Positions 47,573-56,793 of a stretch of DNA of 64,000 nt are shown here, in pieces. A program made the position numbers and the translations under genes. Below the pieces are notes generated by a model. The model had not been told where the DNA came from, did not search any database, and saw only the letters and a list, made by a program, of their open reading frames with translations. The first letter of the stretch is position 1, and the number at the start of each line of letters is the position of its first letter. The DNA comes from Gymnopilus junonius (Eukaryota > Basidiomycota > Agaricomycetes > Agaricales > Galerinaceae): positions 248,001-312,000 of the forward strand of contig JADNYJ010000021.1 of assembly GCA_015501075.1 (NCBI GenBank), read 5' to 3'.

Positions 47573-50258
47573 TCATGTAATCCAAAGTCCACCCTGGATG
47601 AGATAACGGTAAATAGCACTATTTGAACAATTGATTGAAAGACACTCACATTGATGTACATCGTTAAATGCGACAAAGGATGTACTCTTTCGAAAGCTTT
47701 TCTACCGTCTGATTGCGCCCATGCTGCAGGTGGTGGAACATTGACTGAGCTGTCAAGATTGAAACCTCTGAAGTTTTGAAGGAGGCGAACAAGGAAAAAT
47801 GTGGCTTCGTGGTACGCGAACTGGGTTCAGGATTAGGAATAAGTGCAAAAAACTGCAAGAAATGGGTTGATACCTGTTGTCCTAAACAAATTCTTGGGCC
47901 TGCATTGAATGGGCAGAAAATGAAAGGATTTGGAGTGAGGTATTTGTGTAACCTCTCATCCAAGAACCGATCGGGGTCGAATTTCAGAGCTGCAAAGGGA
48001 TTGAAATAGGCAGCATTAGAGAAATCGGATTGATGTATGGGAACATACCATCAGGCCCCCACAGGTCTGTCCTTCGATGTATAAGGAAAACAGAATATAG
48101 GCAACTGTGGAAGTAGAATAAGAAACAGAAAAAAAGTCATTATAATTGATGGTTTAGTACCTTGTGTTTGCAGGAACATAGATAGGCGGCTGTCCAGCTA
48201 CAGAGGGAAAGACGACTGGTTTGTTAGTCGTCCTGTGTGATTATGTGTGATTATGTGTGATTATGTGTGAGGCAATTAGGTGAAAAGTTAAACGATAGTA
48301 CTGCACCTCAAATCACCAGGGCTGATGCAGGCATTCATAAACCAGAACACAGGATGAAGGGTTCAAGATATGACGTACACGGGAGGGTAGAGTCTCAGGA
48401 CCTCTATCCTTTCATCAGATCGTCATCATGATCATCAAGAGACTTGACCAACCGTTGAGGAAAGCTCTCATGAACTTCATGTCTCGCATTTGGTCGTACG
48501 TTGGGCGGTCTGATGGTCCAACCTTATCAAAAACTTCCTGACGTAGACGCTTCTCAATTTCAGGGTGCTGCGAAAGCATGTAAAATGAGAAGGTCAAGAG
48601 AGACATCGTCTACGAAAGAGCAAGGCGGCTCATTAGAAGACATATATGAGTAACGAACATTTTAGCGTACAGTATCACGTCCAGCAACGAGAAGATTGGC
48701 GAGCTTGAAAACGTCAAAACTCAGGCAAAAAGTAAACAATGCTAAGCTCTTACCTCGTCTTTCAAAATTTTGGGGTCTGCGAACGGTAATATATGATTAA
48801 CTTTAAATAAGACTGATAGAGTAGGTATTGATTTACCTTGCGTATGCCTCAAAAGATGGGCTAGTAGAGTAGTATCCTCCTCGCTGCTCAAACCACCCTT
48901 ATCCGACAATTCCGACAATTTTTCCCCTTGGGCCTGAGCCAGAACAGGTCCTACAAAGCGATCTATGATATGCCGCATTGGAGCAACTTTATCCTTCAAG
49001 AATTCGGCCAAAGGCCAGTCCGAGCCCAGTCCAATTCTCTCAACAGACAGGATTTGACCTTCCATGAATGAATTAACAAATTCAGTCGAAGGATGGTTCT
49101 TGAACGACTCTGGGTTTTCCTTCCCTGGTGGGTATGGAATCCCGGCAGAGAGTGAGCTTACGTTATGACCGAATAGAAATTCGGTCGCAGAGTCCATCGT
49201 AAAACGCGAAACGAGGTCCTAAATATCACTAAGAACACCTTTCTCTGTACAGCCTATTTCAACGCCTACCTGGAAGTCGACAGAGTATCCTTCTGCAAGT
49301 CTATCTTTGGCATGTCTCAAGGATAAATCGCAGTTTCGATCGTAGATATCGAAATCGCTTATTCGCTCTCTCGTAAAGAAAGGCCGGGTCATTGCTCGGT
49401 GGAATCTTCAAATTGAAGTGGTCAGAACAGACCTGAAGGTCGAATGAAATGTGTCCTTACTTCCACATTTCACCTGAATTAGTGTAGTTAAAGATGAATC
49501 ATACGTACATATAGTGATCAAAAACGTACCGTCGGCATTGAAAACACCTGTACCGAGCAGGGATCCCATCATAGAGATAAAAGTTGGACCTTGATAGAAC
49601 ATTATCAGGCAGATATCGAGACCTGCAATGAATGTAGGAAGTTACCTTTTTCGAAAGATTCGAATTGGGTCGCCAAGATAGCCTGCATGAGCTTTCAGAC
49701 AGGGGACAAAGCAGAGTCGAATCCTGCCTACCTTGACATGGTCTGGTTCCAGCGTGACGAGCTATCCAAGGCATGAGCAACTGACCACAATAGGTTTCAT
49801 TACAAAAGAAACATACGTTGCTGCTGGTAAAAAGACTAAATTGATATGTATTTCCGTATTTTTTTGACCAGCCCAGTACAATATCGGCTGGACATTCAAT
49901 CAGTACTCTTAGACCGAGCAAGGAGCAGAAAAACCGCACAAGGGTATCCGATCCTAGTGCTCTCTATCATTTGAGGAATGATAGTAAATGCTGATTCGCT
50001 GATGTGGGGTGCCAATATGGCACCATGCTGTGCCGCAGCTCTCTTGTCCACCCATGGCGTGTAGTACTTGAACTGCACCAGGAAGAGAGCTGGTCTAGCA
50101 AAAATCGCACAAAGAATGATGAACCATGAAGGAAAGATCAAAGCTGGATGGAGCTTGTATTCCTGGAGCAGCCAAAGGGAGCCGTAGACGGCCACCGATG
50201 GGATAGCAAAGTAGGGAATTAAGCGTAGCACATAACGAAGACCTGGAGGTGATGCCAT
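47573..50258 (-). CDS. Cytochrome P450, CYP63-like (no. 2), probably disrupted
   Basis: Minus strand. The ATG at 50256-50258 gives [17 protein letters not shown] and a hydrophobic N-terminus. Then come [97 protein letters not shown], the K-helix [37 protein letters not shown] and the haem loop [18 protein letters not shown]. The end is [14 protein letters not shown] and a TGA at 47573-47575, a few residues shorter than its relatives. The conserved VPFNVR segment expected between YPP and [10 protein letters not shown] is not found. Its place (about 48230-48310) holds a 10-bp tandem repeat, and no splice choice that I tried keeps the frame. It is probably a young pseudogene; all other motifs are intact. 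Confidence 0.75.
48235..48270. repeat. 10-bp tandem repeat inside P450 no. 2
   Basis: The unit GTGTGATTAT occurs 3.6 times without mismatch. It lies exactly where the conserved VPFNVR codons of the P450 would be expected. Such a perfect short array suggests recent slippage or repair. Confidence 0.9.
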
Positions 50259-51094
50259 CTTGCTTATTCGGGAGCCTGAAGCGCCCAAGGACTGACTATC
50301 CAAAGTAAGACGCTTTCCAATGTAAATGAGAAGGGATCCTACGTACTAAGTCGCGTAAGTCGAACGTTGAGCTTTGAAACTGGGATGATGGTCGTTCAAA
50401 ACAAGTGATGTATCACACGAATTTCCTCATTTCATGAAAGGCACGGGGAGGGTCGGGCCGCTGCTTCAAGCTTCGCCATCACTGCGCCGAGGTAGTTCGT
50501 GGCTACCTGAGTTATTTTTAGCGTAGTCAGCCGTAGGCTCGCAGCCGCCGCTTACTCAATCAGTCTTATGTACATAGAGCGCTCAGGCCCACAAATGAAA
50601 GTCTACACGCTGTCGAGCATGTTGGCATGCCGGGCGAGCCACCGAGTACTTGAAAGATGGCATTTAAAATTTCCCAATCCCTCCCTGCTTCATTGAATTT
50701 CTGTAGTGAGTTTTTTTATTACTTCACCGCGTTCGACCATGTTGATTGTTCATTGCTGGGCTTCATTGATGATAAGGTCATGGAGATTTGATCTCGGGCT
50801 TCAGTTCCCGGTTTCAGGAAACCGGCGACCTAAAAATCCAGACAAAGGATGGCCCTATTAGAACCTCGAGGTACTAATAATAAACGCTACATAATACATT
50901 GACAATTGGGTCAGGTCAGGTTAGGTTTGTTGATCGGCTTGGTTCCAATACAGGGACTACAGGCTAACAGGTGTATCAGCAAAGACCTGTAAACTTTGAG
51001 CATCTGGGAGGCATCCTAGAGTATCAAATGTACAGAGATTAAAAGAAAGATAGGCGGAGACCCGGAAAAACCCGGAGGCATCCAAAACATGCTA
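50259..51094. other. Intergenic region
   Basis: About 840 nt between the 5' end of P450 no. 2 and the 3' end of the F-box-like gene, both on the minus strand. It holds the P450 promoter. I see no coding signal. Confidence 0.4.
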
Positions 51095-52603
51095 CTAAGT
51101 TGTCCATTCGTTCTCTTTAGATCTACACGTCCAATAAATTATGAAGACTGCCACCGAAGCTTCGGTATTTCCTTCTAGATCCCTAAACTGAATGACAGTA
51201 GGACCCAGACACTTCTTGATTTCACGTCCAATGACCGGGGCATCCAAATGCTTCATTGTGCTATCGTCGCACACGATATTCACCACTTCCAAGGGTTTGA
51301 TAAAGACTTTCGACTTTTTCGTCTCTGCAAAGTAATGTAAAGGTACTTCTGGGTTTGATGTCTTTGGGAGAACTAGCTCGAGAGAGCGTAATGCTGAAAG
51401 GTATAAACCGTCGAGCAAGTGACCGATATCAGCAACGTCGGTCAGTCCGAGTTTGAGGGTTTCTATATTATGAGAGACAACAGGAGCGAGTTCCTTGGAA
51501 TTATTGTCGCGTACAAAAGCAGGGACGGGGGGGACGCTGTCAGATATTGACTCCATTTCGACATCTTCGGCCTGGGTCTTCGACAAGCATTTGAGAATGT
51601 AGTGCGCATCTTTGGTATAAATCCGACTTTGAATAGTGATTGACCTTAAGTTATGTGACGACACCTTCGCGAGCAACTTGGAAAAGAGACGTGCATCTCC
51701 AGCCCATAGGAGAGTGTGCATATGCGGAAAACGCTTCACATTGGAAGGGATGAGTTTGCTTCCAGCTAATGCTGGGTCGTTAAGGTGTTCAATATCCACG
51801 TAGGTGAGAGAAGAGCAAGTTGGGGGCAGTTGAAGATAATTGTTTTTTATAGTGGAGTTGAAATGACAATGCGCCCAATGAATGATCCAAAGGACTACTT
51901 GATAGTGACGAGCATCCGCTGCACGCCCGAGTAGGATGGACAACATCCTGATTTTACAGCCTGGTGCCCATGTATCCTCAGACCCTTGGAATGTGGGTAT
52001 AGTCTTGTCGGTGGGAAAACACATAACAACGAAGAAGTCTCCAGTGTCAGGGTTATAGGACAAGGAAACGCTTTGCAAAGTGGCCTTCAAGTCGTCTGGA
52101 AGAATTTTGTTCAAGTACCGCCTCAACAAAGAAGTGCTACGTTGGGGAGAGGTAGACAAGGGGCGTGCTTGAACGGTGGCGTTTCCTTGTTCGCGTCCTA
52201 CATGGTGGTTTTCAAGTATAGGCCGGAACCTGGTATGATGTTCATCACCGGGCACATACTCGTGCCACTTGTACGGGCTTGACTCCCCATTTTCTCTCTC
52301 GGCCGCTTTCGAATAGTGGACAAAGTTAGGCCTTCGCATAAGTACCTGTGAAGTTGTGCTGATTAAGCCGCCAGTATTATCAGTATGCAAAGGGGCGCCT
52401 TGTTTTGGATCGCGGAAATTTGCTGAGCAGCTGTTGATAGAAAGCTGGGAGATCTAATAGAAGTGAAATGTGTTGGTAGGCGTCTTAAGAGACGAAGGGA
52501 ACAACATACCGTCATGAGTTGAGGGTAAGGACTTCTCAGATTGTGTAACGGTTGGAAGGAAGGAAGAGAGTACAAGACCAGGTTCTTGTTTTCTGTAGAC
52601 CAT
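51095..52603 (-). CDS. F-box/LRR-like protein of the basidiomycete type
   Basis: Minus strand. The likely ATG is at 52601-52603 (MVYRKQEPGLVLSSF), followed by one or two introns and a long exon from about 52330. That exon reads VLMRRPNFVHYSKAAER and then a leucine-rich series: TCSSLTYVDIEHLNDP, FPHMHTLLWAGDARLFSKLL, SHNLRSITIQSR, NIETLKLGLTDVADIGHLLDGLYLSALRSLELVLP and PLEVVNIVCDD. The stop is the TAG at 51095-51097. The regular L..L.L spacing is that of LRR-like F-box proteins, which are numerous in these fungi. A clear F-box was not seen, so the molecular role is open. An intron near 52330-52400 is awkward, with no good GT donor (a GC donor is possible). Its start lies only 64 bp past the end of CGI121. 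Confidence 0.6.
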
Positions 52604-52667
52604 GGCACCGAGAACAATGAATTGGCGGGACGGACTTGTGCACGTGAAGTGGCTGTGGTCTGAGGAA

Positions 52668-53468
52668 TTATTGCATAACACTTTTCATAGCAACAGACGT
52701 TACAACAATGTTATCGACGATTGCCTTCTCCCTAATTGGGTCGTTTACCACTTCTTTGATAGCTACCTCGCTATTGAGCTTGTGATACTTTTAACGCAGA
52801 GAGATGACAGGTTAGCAAGCAAGATCAGCCACAAGTGACAAAAGTCGAGTAAGTTACCTTCTTTATCGACGCCCAATCTGTCACCCGTTCCAGTTCGGAG
52901 AGAGGAACAATATCTCCCTGCACTGCCCCTGCCATTTTCTGCTGGACAGTCGTCGGGTCGAGATCGGGTAAATCAATTCGTACGACTAAAAGTCTGTGTT
53001 CCCGTCCGAAACGCCATATCGGCGGATTGCTTCGGTAATCTGTAGGAATAATAAGCATTTCCACGTCTTTAATGGTAAAAATGATGAAACATTGTGTGTT
53101 GGATTTAGGTTGTAAAGGATTTCAGCGTGCACTGTTCTTGTCCGAAGCCCGGTCTGTGATTCGGCCAGGATGGCTTGGTAGATGGCGGTCTCTAGATGGA
53201 GCCTGCTCGTAATCTACGATGAAAAGAGATTGGAAAGATCATTTCAGAAATATATGGAAAATCCGAGATGGAATTAAGACATACGAGGCGAGCATCTACA
53301 AATGCAAAGTTGACTGCCTCTCGTTCCTTTTCACCAAAATCTCCTTCCGCAGTTGAGGCAGCTATAATACGAGCTTTTGACGGCGCCGGCATTAGAGACG
53401 TTCCTGAAGAGGGCAATGTGGACTTGTGAATGTTTTGGTTCGAATTGAGGGAAAGATAGAGATTCCAT
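52668..53468 (-). CDS. CGI121: EKC/KEOPS complex subunit CGI121, with an apparent 1-nt frameshift
   Basis: CGI121 (human TPRKB) is the regulatory subunit of KEOPS, which makes the N6-threonylcarbamoyl-adenosine of tRNAs and supports telomeres. Minus strand, ATG at 53466-53468. It reads MESLSFPQFEPKHSQVHIALFRNVSNAGAV, then AREAVNFAFVDARL-ITSRLHLETAIYQAIL across an intron. TGLRTRTVHAEILYNLNPTHN, REHRLLVVRIDL and LERVTDWASIKKYHKLNSE follow. The end is AMKSVMQ with a TAA at 52668-52670. These blocks are diagnostic of CGI121. The first block and the next (KARIIAASTAEGDFGEKE) are in different frames, and the switch falls at an A-run (T4 at 53375-53378 on the plus strand). One A fewer would restore a single frame. 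It may be an assembly error, a real lesion or a recoding site. Confidence 0.8.
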
Positions 53469-53737
53469 AGCGGACATGTAGAACGATGGGCAACCTCTAG
53501 GAGCGACGCAGAAGGCAAAGCCGTCATCTCATAATACGACCAAACAACGACAGACGCGTTGGAGTCGACGACGCGTCAGCTCTTCCAACTCCTTCATTTC
53601 TGCCTTCCCCAGCCTCCTTTGACTTTATATAACGCATTCTTACTTGGGGAAGACCTCGAGAAAGAGTTTACAACCTTAGTTCTATCATAAACCTCACAAA
53701 AATTTTGTCGGAAAAGTAATAGGATTCTCTGCCCAAG
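53469..53737. promoter_or_regulatory. Bidirectional promoter of CGI121 and RPN10
   Basis: Only 269 bp separate the two divergent start codons. Two ACGCGT boxes (53554-53559 and 53571-53576) form part of an imperfect palindrome around GTCGAC. TATATAA at 53626-53632 lies about 106 nt before the RPN10 ATG. ACGCGT is the site of the cell-cycle factor MBF in ascomycete yeasts; use here is inferred. Confidence 0.5.
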
Positions 53738-55018
53738 ATGCCTCTCGAAGCGACGATGCTCGTAATCGACAATTCGGAATGGATGCGCAATGGAGACTAC
53801 GTACCAACTCGGTTTGATGCTCAGTCAGATGCTGTCAATGTCACTTTCCAGACCAAGATTGATTCGAATCCAGAGAATACAGTGGGGATCATGACAATGG
53901 CAGGGAAAAGGTGAAGCTTTACGGAATAAGTAGAACTGCCAAAGAAGTATGAACGCTAACTTTTTGCTTGATTCTTAGCCCTGAAGTCCTAGTGACACAT
54001 ACGAAAGATCTTGGACAAATATTAGGGGGCATCCATACATCGGCCTCCAAAATCGGTGGCGAGATCGACATCCCTACAGCTCTTGCCGTAGCCCAATTAG
54101 CCCTGAAGCACCGTGAAAACAAGAACTTGCGCCAACGTATCATTGTCTTCGTCGGCTCACCACCCGGCGACGGCGAGGATAGAGACGAGCAGGCTATGAT
54201 CAGACTTGCAAAGAAGCTGAAGAAGAATAATGTCGCGGTTGACATCATTGCCTTTGGAGATGGAATTGAAGGTGGTGAAGCCCCCAGATCGTTGAAAGCC
54301 TTCATTGAGAACATTAACAGCGGCGACAACTCGTACGTTAGCCTCCATTATTGATTACCTTGTCTAACCTTTATATCAGACATCTGGTGACCATTGCACC
54401 AGGACCCCATCTACTGTCCGATATCCTGATCGCCTCGCCCATTCTGTCTGCGGACAGGAGCGCTAGCATTCCCGAGGCCCTCGGTGGTACCGGTGCTGGT
54501 CCTTCTACCGCGACTGGTGGCACCAATGAATTCGAATTTGGCGTTGATCCAAGTCTTGATCCCGAGTTGGCGATGGTCCGTTTGACTTTTTCTCATTTCC
54601 TCTCTGATCGACTCACACCTTCCATTGCCCTTGTTTCTCTTAGGCGTTACGCATGTCCATGCAAGAAGCTCAAGCCCGCGAAGCAGCAGAAGCAGCTTCG
54701 TCGGCTTCCTCAGCGCCTGCGCCAGCACCTGCTGCCCCTTCAGTCGATACAACGACTACTCCTGCACCTGCTACTACAACCGCAACCGTACCGTCAGATC
54801 CAACAGATGATGAAGAAGAGCGCCTTTTACAAGAGGCATTGGCACTGTCGCAGCAAACTGGTGAAGAGGATGATGATGGTGATGTAGAGATGGACGAAGA
54901 AGGCGAGGACGACGATGAGGATGACGAAGAGGATGAGGATGCAGCTATTGCAAGGGCAATTGAGATGAGCATGCAAACGCAGCAGGAAGAGGAGAAGAAG
55001 AATGCTCAGAAGAAATGA
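53738..55018 (+). CDS. RPN10: 26S proteasome regulatory subunit RPN10 (ubiquitin receptor)
   Basis: RPN10 captures ubiquitinated substrates for the 26S proteasome and bridges lid and base. The ATG at 53738 starts the VWA domain: [47 protein letters not shown], then [49 protein letters not shown] and [12 protein letters not shown]. After [16 protein letters not shown] and [22 protein letters not shown] (first UIM) come an Ala/Pro/Thr linker, [15 protein letters not shown] (second UIM), an acidic run and [13 protein letters not shown] (third UIM-like helix). The end is KNAQKK with a TGA at 55016-55018. Three introns. About 375 residues, normal for fungi. No defect is seen. Confidence 0.96.
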
Positions 55019-55533
55019 GGCATGACTTTGCTTTTCTTTTCGGTCTGTGCAATTAATCGAGTTTCACTCCAGTCGATGTTAGATGATGACAATGTATTTT
55101 CTTTTGCATCTTTTCTTCGTTCTAAGGTGTCAGGCAGGAATATGGTAATTGATATATTGGCCGGTTGATACAAGTAGCCGAGCATTCTAGCGTCCTTCTC
55201 ACTTTGTCAGACCTGGGGCCACTTTGCTTGACTTTGCGCGGAACAGTTGCGCTGTACTTGCATGCGATTCTCCCAGTTGGGATGATTTATTCCTGCAACC
55301 AAGTTAGCTGTATTTAAGCAAGTCGAGCGGGTCGAAATCACCGGTTGCAAACATTGCGAGCCCACACGTCATCTAATCCTCAAATAAAGCTTAGATATGA
55401 AGCTAACAATATGTACATCCAGAGGCTACATTGTACCATGATCGGCGTTGTTTCTGCCTGCTTTCAGGTTGAGACGGCCACATGCTATAGGATGTCAGAG
55501 TAGGTTGTGCTGTTGGGACCGGTCAAGTGCTTA

Positions 55534-55567
55534 CCGTGTCGGAAAACCGCTAAGGGCATTATAATGC
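55534..55567 (+). repeat. Left terminal inverted repeat
   Basis: 34 nt from CCGTGTCGGAAAACCGC to GCATTATAATGC, complementary to 56300-56333 except for about five positions in the centre. Confidence 0.85.
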
Positions 55568-55799
55568 CGATAATGCCGATAATGCGGAGCCTTAATTATA
55601 ATCCAATTATAACGCAAAGTGGATATTCCGTAATTCGGCATGCCAATTATAATGCTCGAGGTCGATTATAATGCACAGGGCCTATTTTAGGAAAATAGAA
55701 GCAGTGCCTCCTGGCACTTTACTTATTTCATTCTTACCTTTGTATTTCCGCTCTCACGGTTATTACTTACTTACTTACCTAAGATTCTCGAAATTAAGT

Positions 55800-55880
55800 G
55801 GCGTACGCGTGAATCGAACACGAGACTTACTTGAGATAATAACCTTGAGACGTACATAACTTACCGCTGCGCCATAGCAC
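55800..55880 (-). other. tRNA-like sequence inside the element (Pol III A and B boxes)
   Basis: On the minus strand TGGCGCAGCGG (55864-55874) matches a tRNA A box and TGTTCGATTCA (55810-55820) a B box. CGTG and CACG around the B box can form a T-arm. The spacing suits a tRNA with a long variable arm. The acceptor stem pairs badly, so it is not a working tRNA. It is more likely a tRNA-derived (SINE-like) piece. Confidence 0.5.
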
Positions 55881-56299
55881 TTTTTAATGGTGAAGGAACC
55901 TAGAGCTTCATAGCAGCCAGCGACGGCATCTTAACAGCCTGATTGATCGAAGTCCCTATATTTGCCTATCCAAACACTACAGTGGTCTCCTCCCTACTTT
56001 TAGCTGCTTAATGTCAGTGATAATTGATGTAAAATATAAAATATCTAATTGCACTTTGAATGACAGTCAAATCTTGGGGGGATCAAGCAGAATCGACGTT
56101 GAACCCAATGCCATATAAACCAACCGATAGCTCGGGACTTGATCACTCAGACCGCTTAGCCGGCTCCGGCATTACCGACATCCGATCTGCATTATCTTAT
56201 CAGTCCCTTTGATTATAATTCAACCGGTAGAGCTATAAATGGAATCCGGGCATCATAATGTGCATTATAACGGGGTTTGCCTGGGAAATAATGCGCACC

Positions 56300-56333
56300 G
56301 CATTATAATGCCCTCCGGGGTTTTCCGACACGG
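56300..56333 (-). repeat. Right terminal inverted repeat
   Basis: GCATTATAATGCCCTCCGG to TTTTCCGACACGG, the reverse complement of the left end with few mismatches; followed by TA. Confidence 0.85.
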
Positions 56334-56643
56334 TATGTCGTAAAGTGTGAACAAATGGTCGAAGTTCCTTCTTTGACTTGTCATAGTTGATTCGTCACAA
56401 CCGGTTATCCGAAAACGACGACGGAGAAAGCGCAGGGAACTCTGTTGTTTCTATGTATTCAATATACGCGTCCTATGGGTTGCTCGGAGTCGGCGAGAGT
56501 ATGGCATTGCAATTGTGGATTGCGTATCTTCCTGCCGAGGCAAATCCTGGCTTACCTTCCAAGCCCTGCCCCCGAGATGTCTTGTGTCTCACGAAGGTTC
56601 CTCATGATTTTCTGATTCCATCTTTCGATAGAGGGCGACAGCA

Positions 56644-56652
56644 TATATATAA
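56644..56652 (+). promoter_or_regulatory. TATA element of P450 no. 3
   Basis: TATATATAA lies about 140 nt before the ATG at 56794, followed by a C/T-rich leader. The transposon-like element ends 310 bp upstream of it. Confidence 0.4.
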
Positions 56653-56793
56653 CAACCGAGCTTTGTCCATTAACCTCCATCTCATTGTCTACTCTTTCTT
56701 TCCACCCCCTTTACTACCTACCCCTCAGTCTTGTTTTGCCAAGTGTCTCATTCATTATAGCACCCGCTGCATAACTGAGACAATTCTCCTTTA

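Larger units (their letters stand above)
55534..56333. mobile_element. 800-bp non-autonomous DNA transposon-like element (TIR, TA target site)
   Basis: The ends are inverted copies of about 34 nt: CCGTGTCGGAAAACC at the left and GGTTTTCCGACACGG at the right, each continuing into GGGCATTATAATGC or its complement. Four to five mismatches sit in the middle. TA flanks both ends (55532-55533 and 56334-56335), as a target-site duplication would. No transposase frame fits inside, so it is MITE-like and mobilised in trans. The motif ATTATAATGC, or a close variant, recurs at least six times near both ends. The left part has GATAATGCC repeats. A tRNA-like piece lies within. Superfamily is uncertain; TA suggests Tc1/mariner-like, but the ends do not match any that I can name. 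Confidence 0.85.

Noticed and set aside
48235..48270. Short direct repeats as a possible CRISPR-like array
   Set aside because: 10-bp unit with no spacers, in a eukaryotic gene; a simple tandem repeat.
55800..55880. A working tRNA gene
   Set aside because: A and B boxes are present but the acceptor stem does not pair, so it is listed only as tRNA-like.
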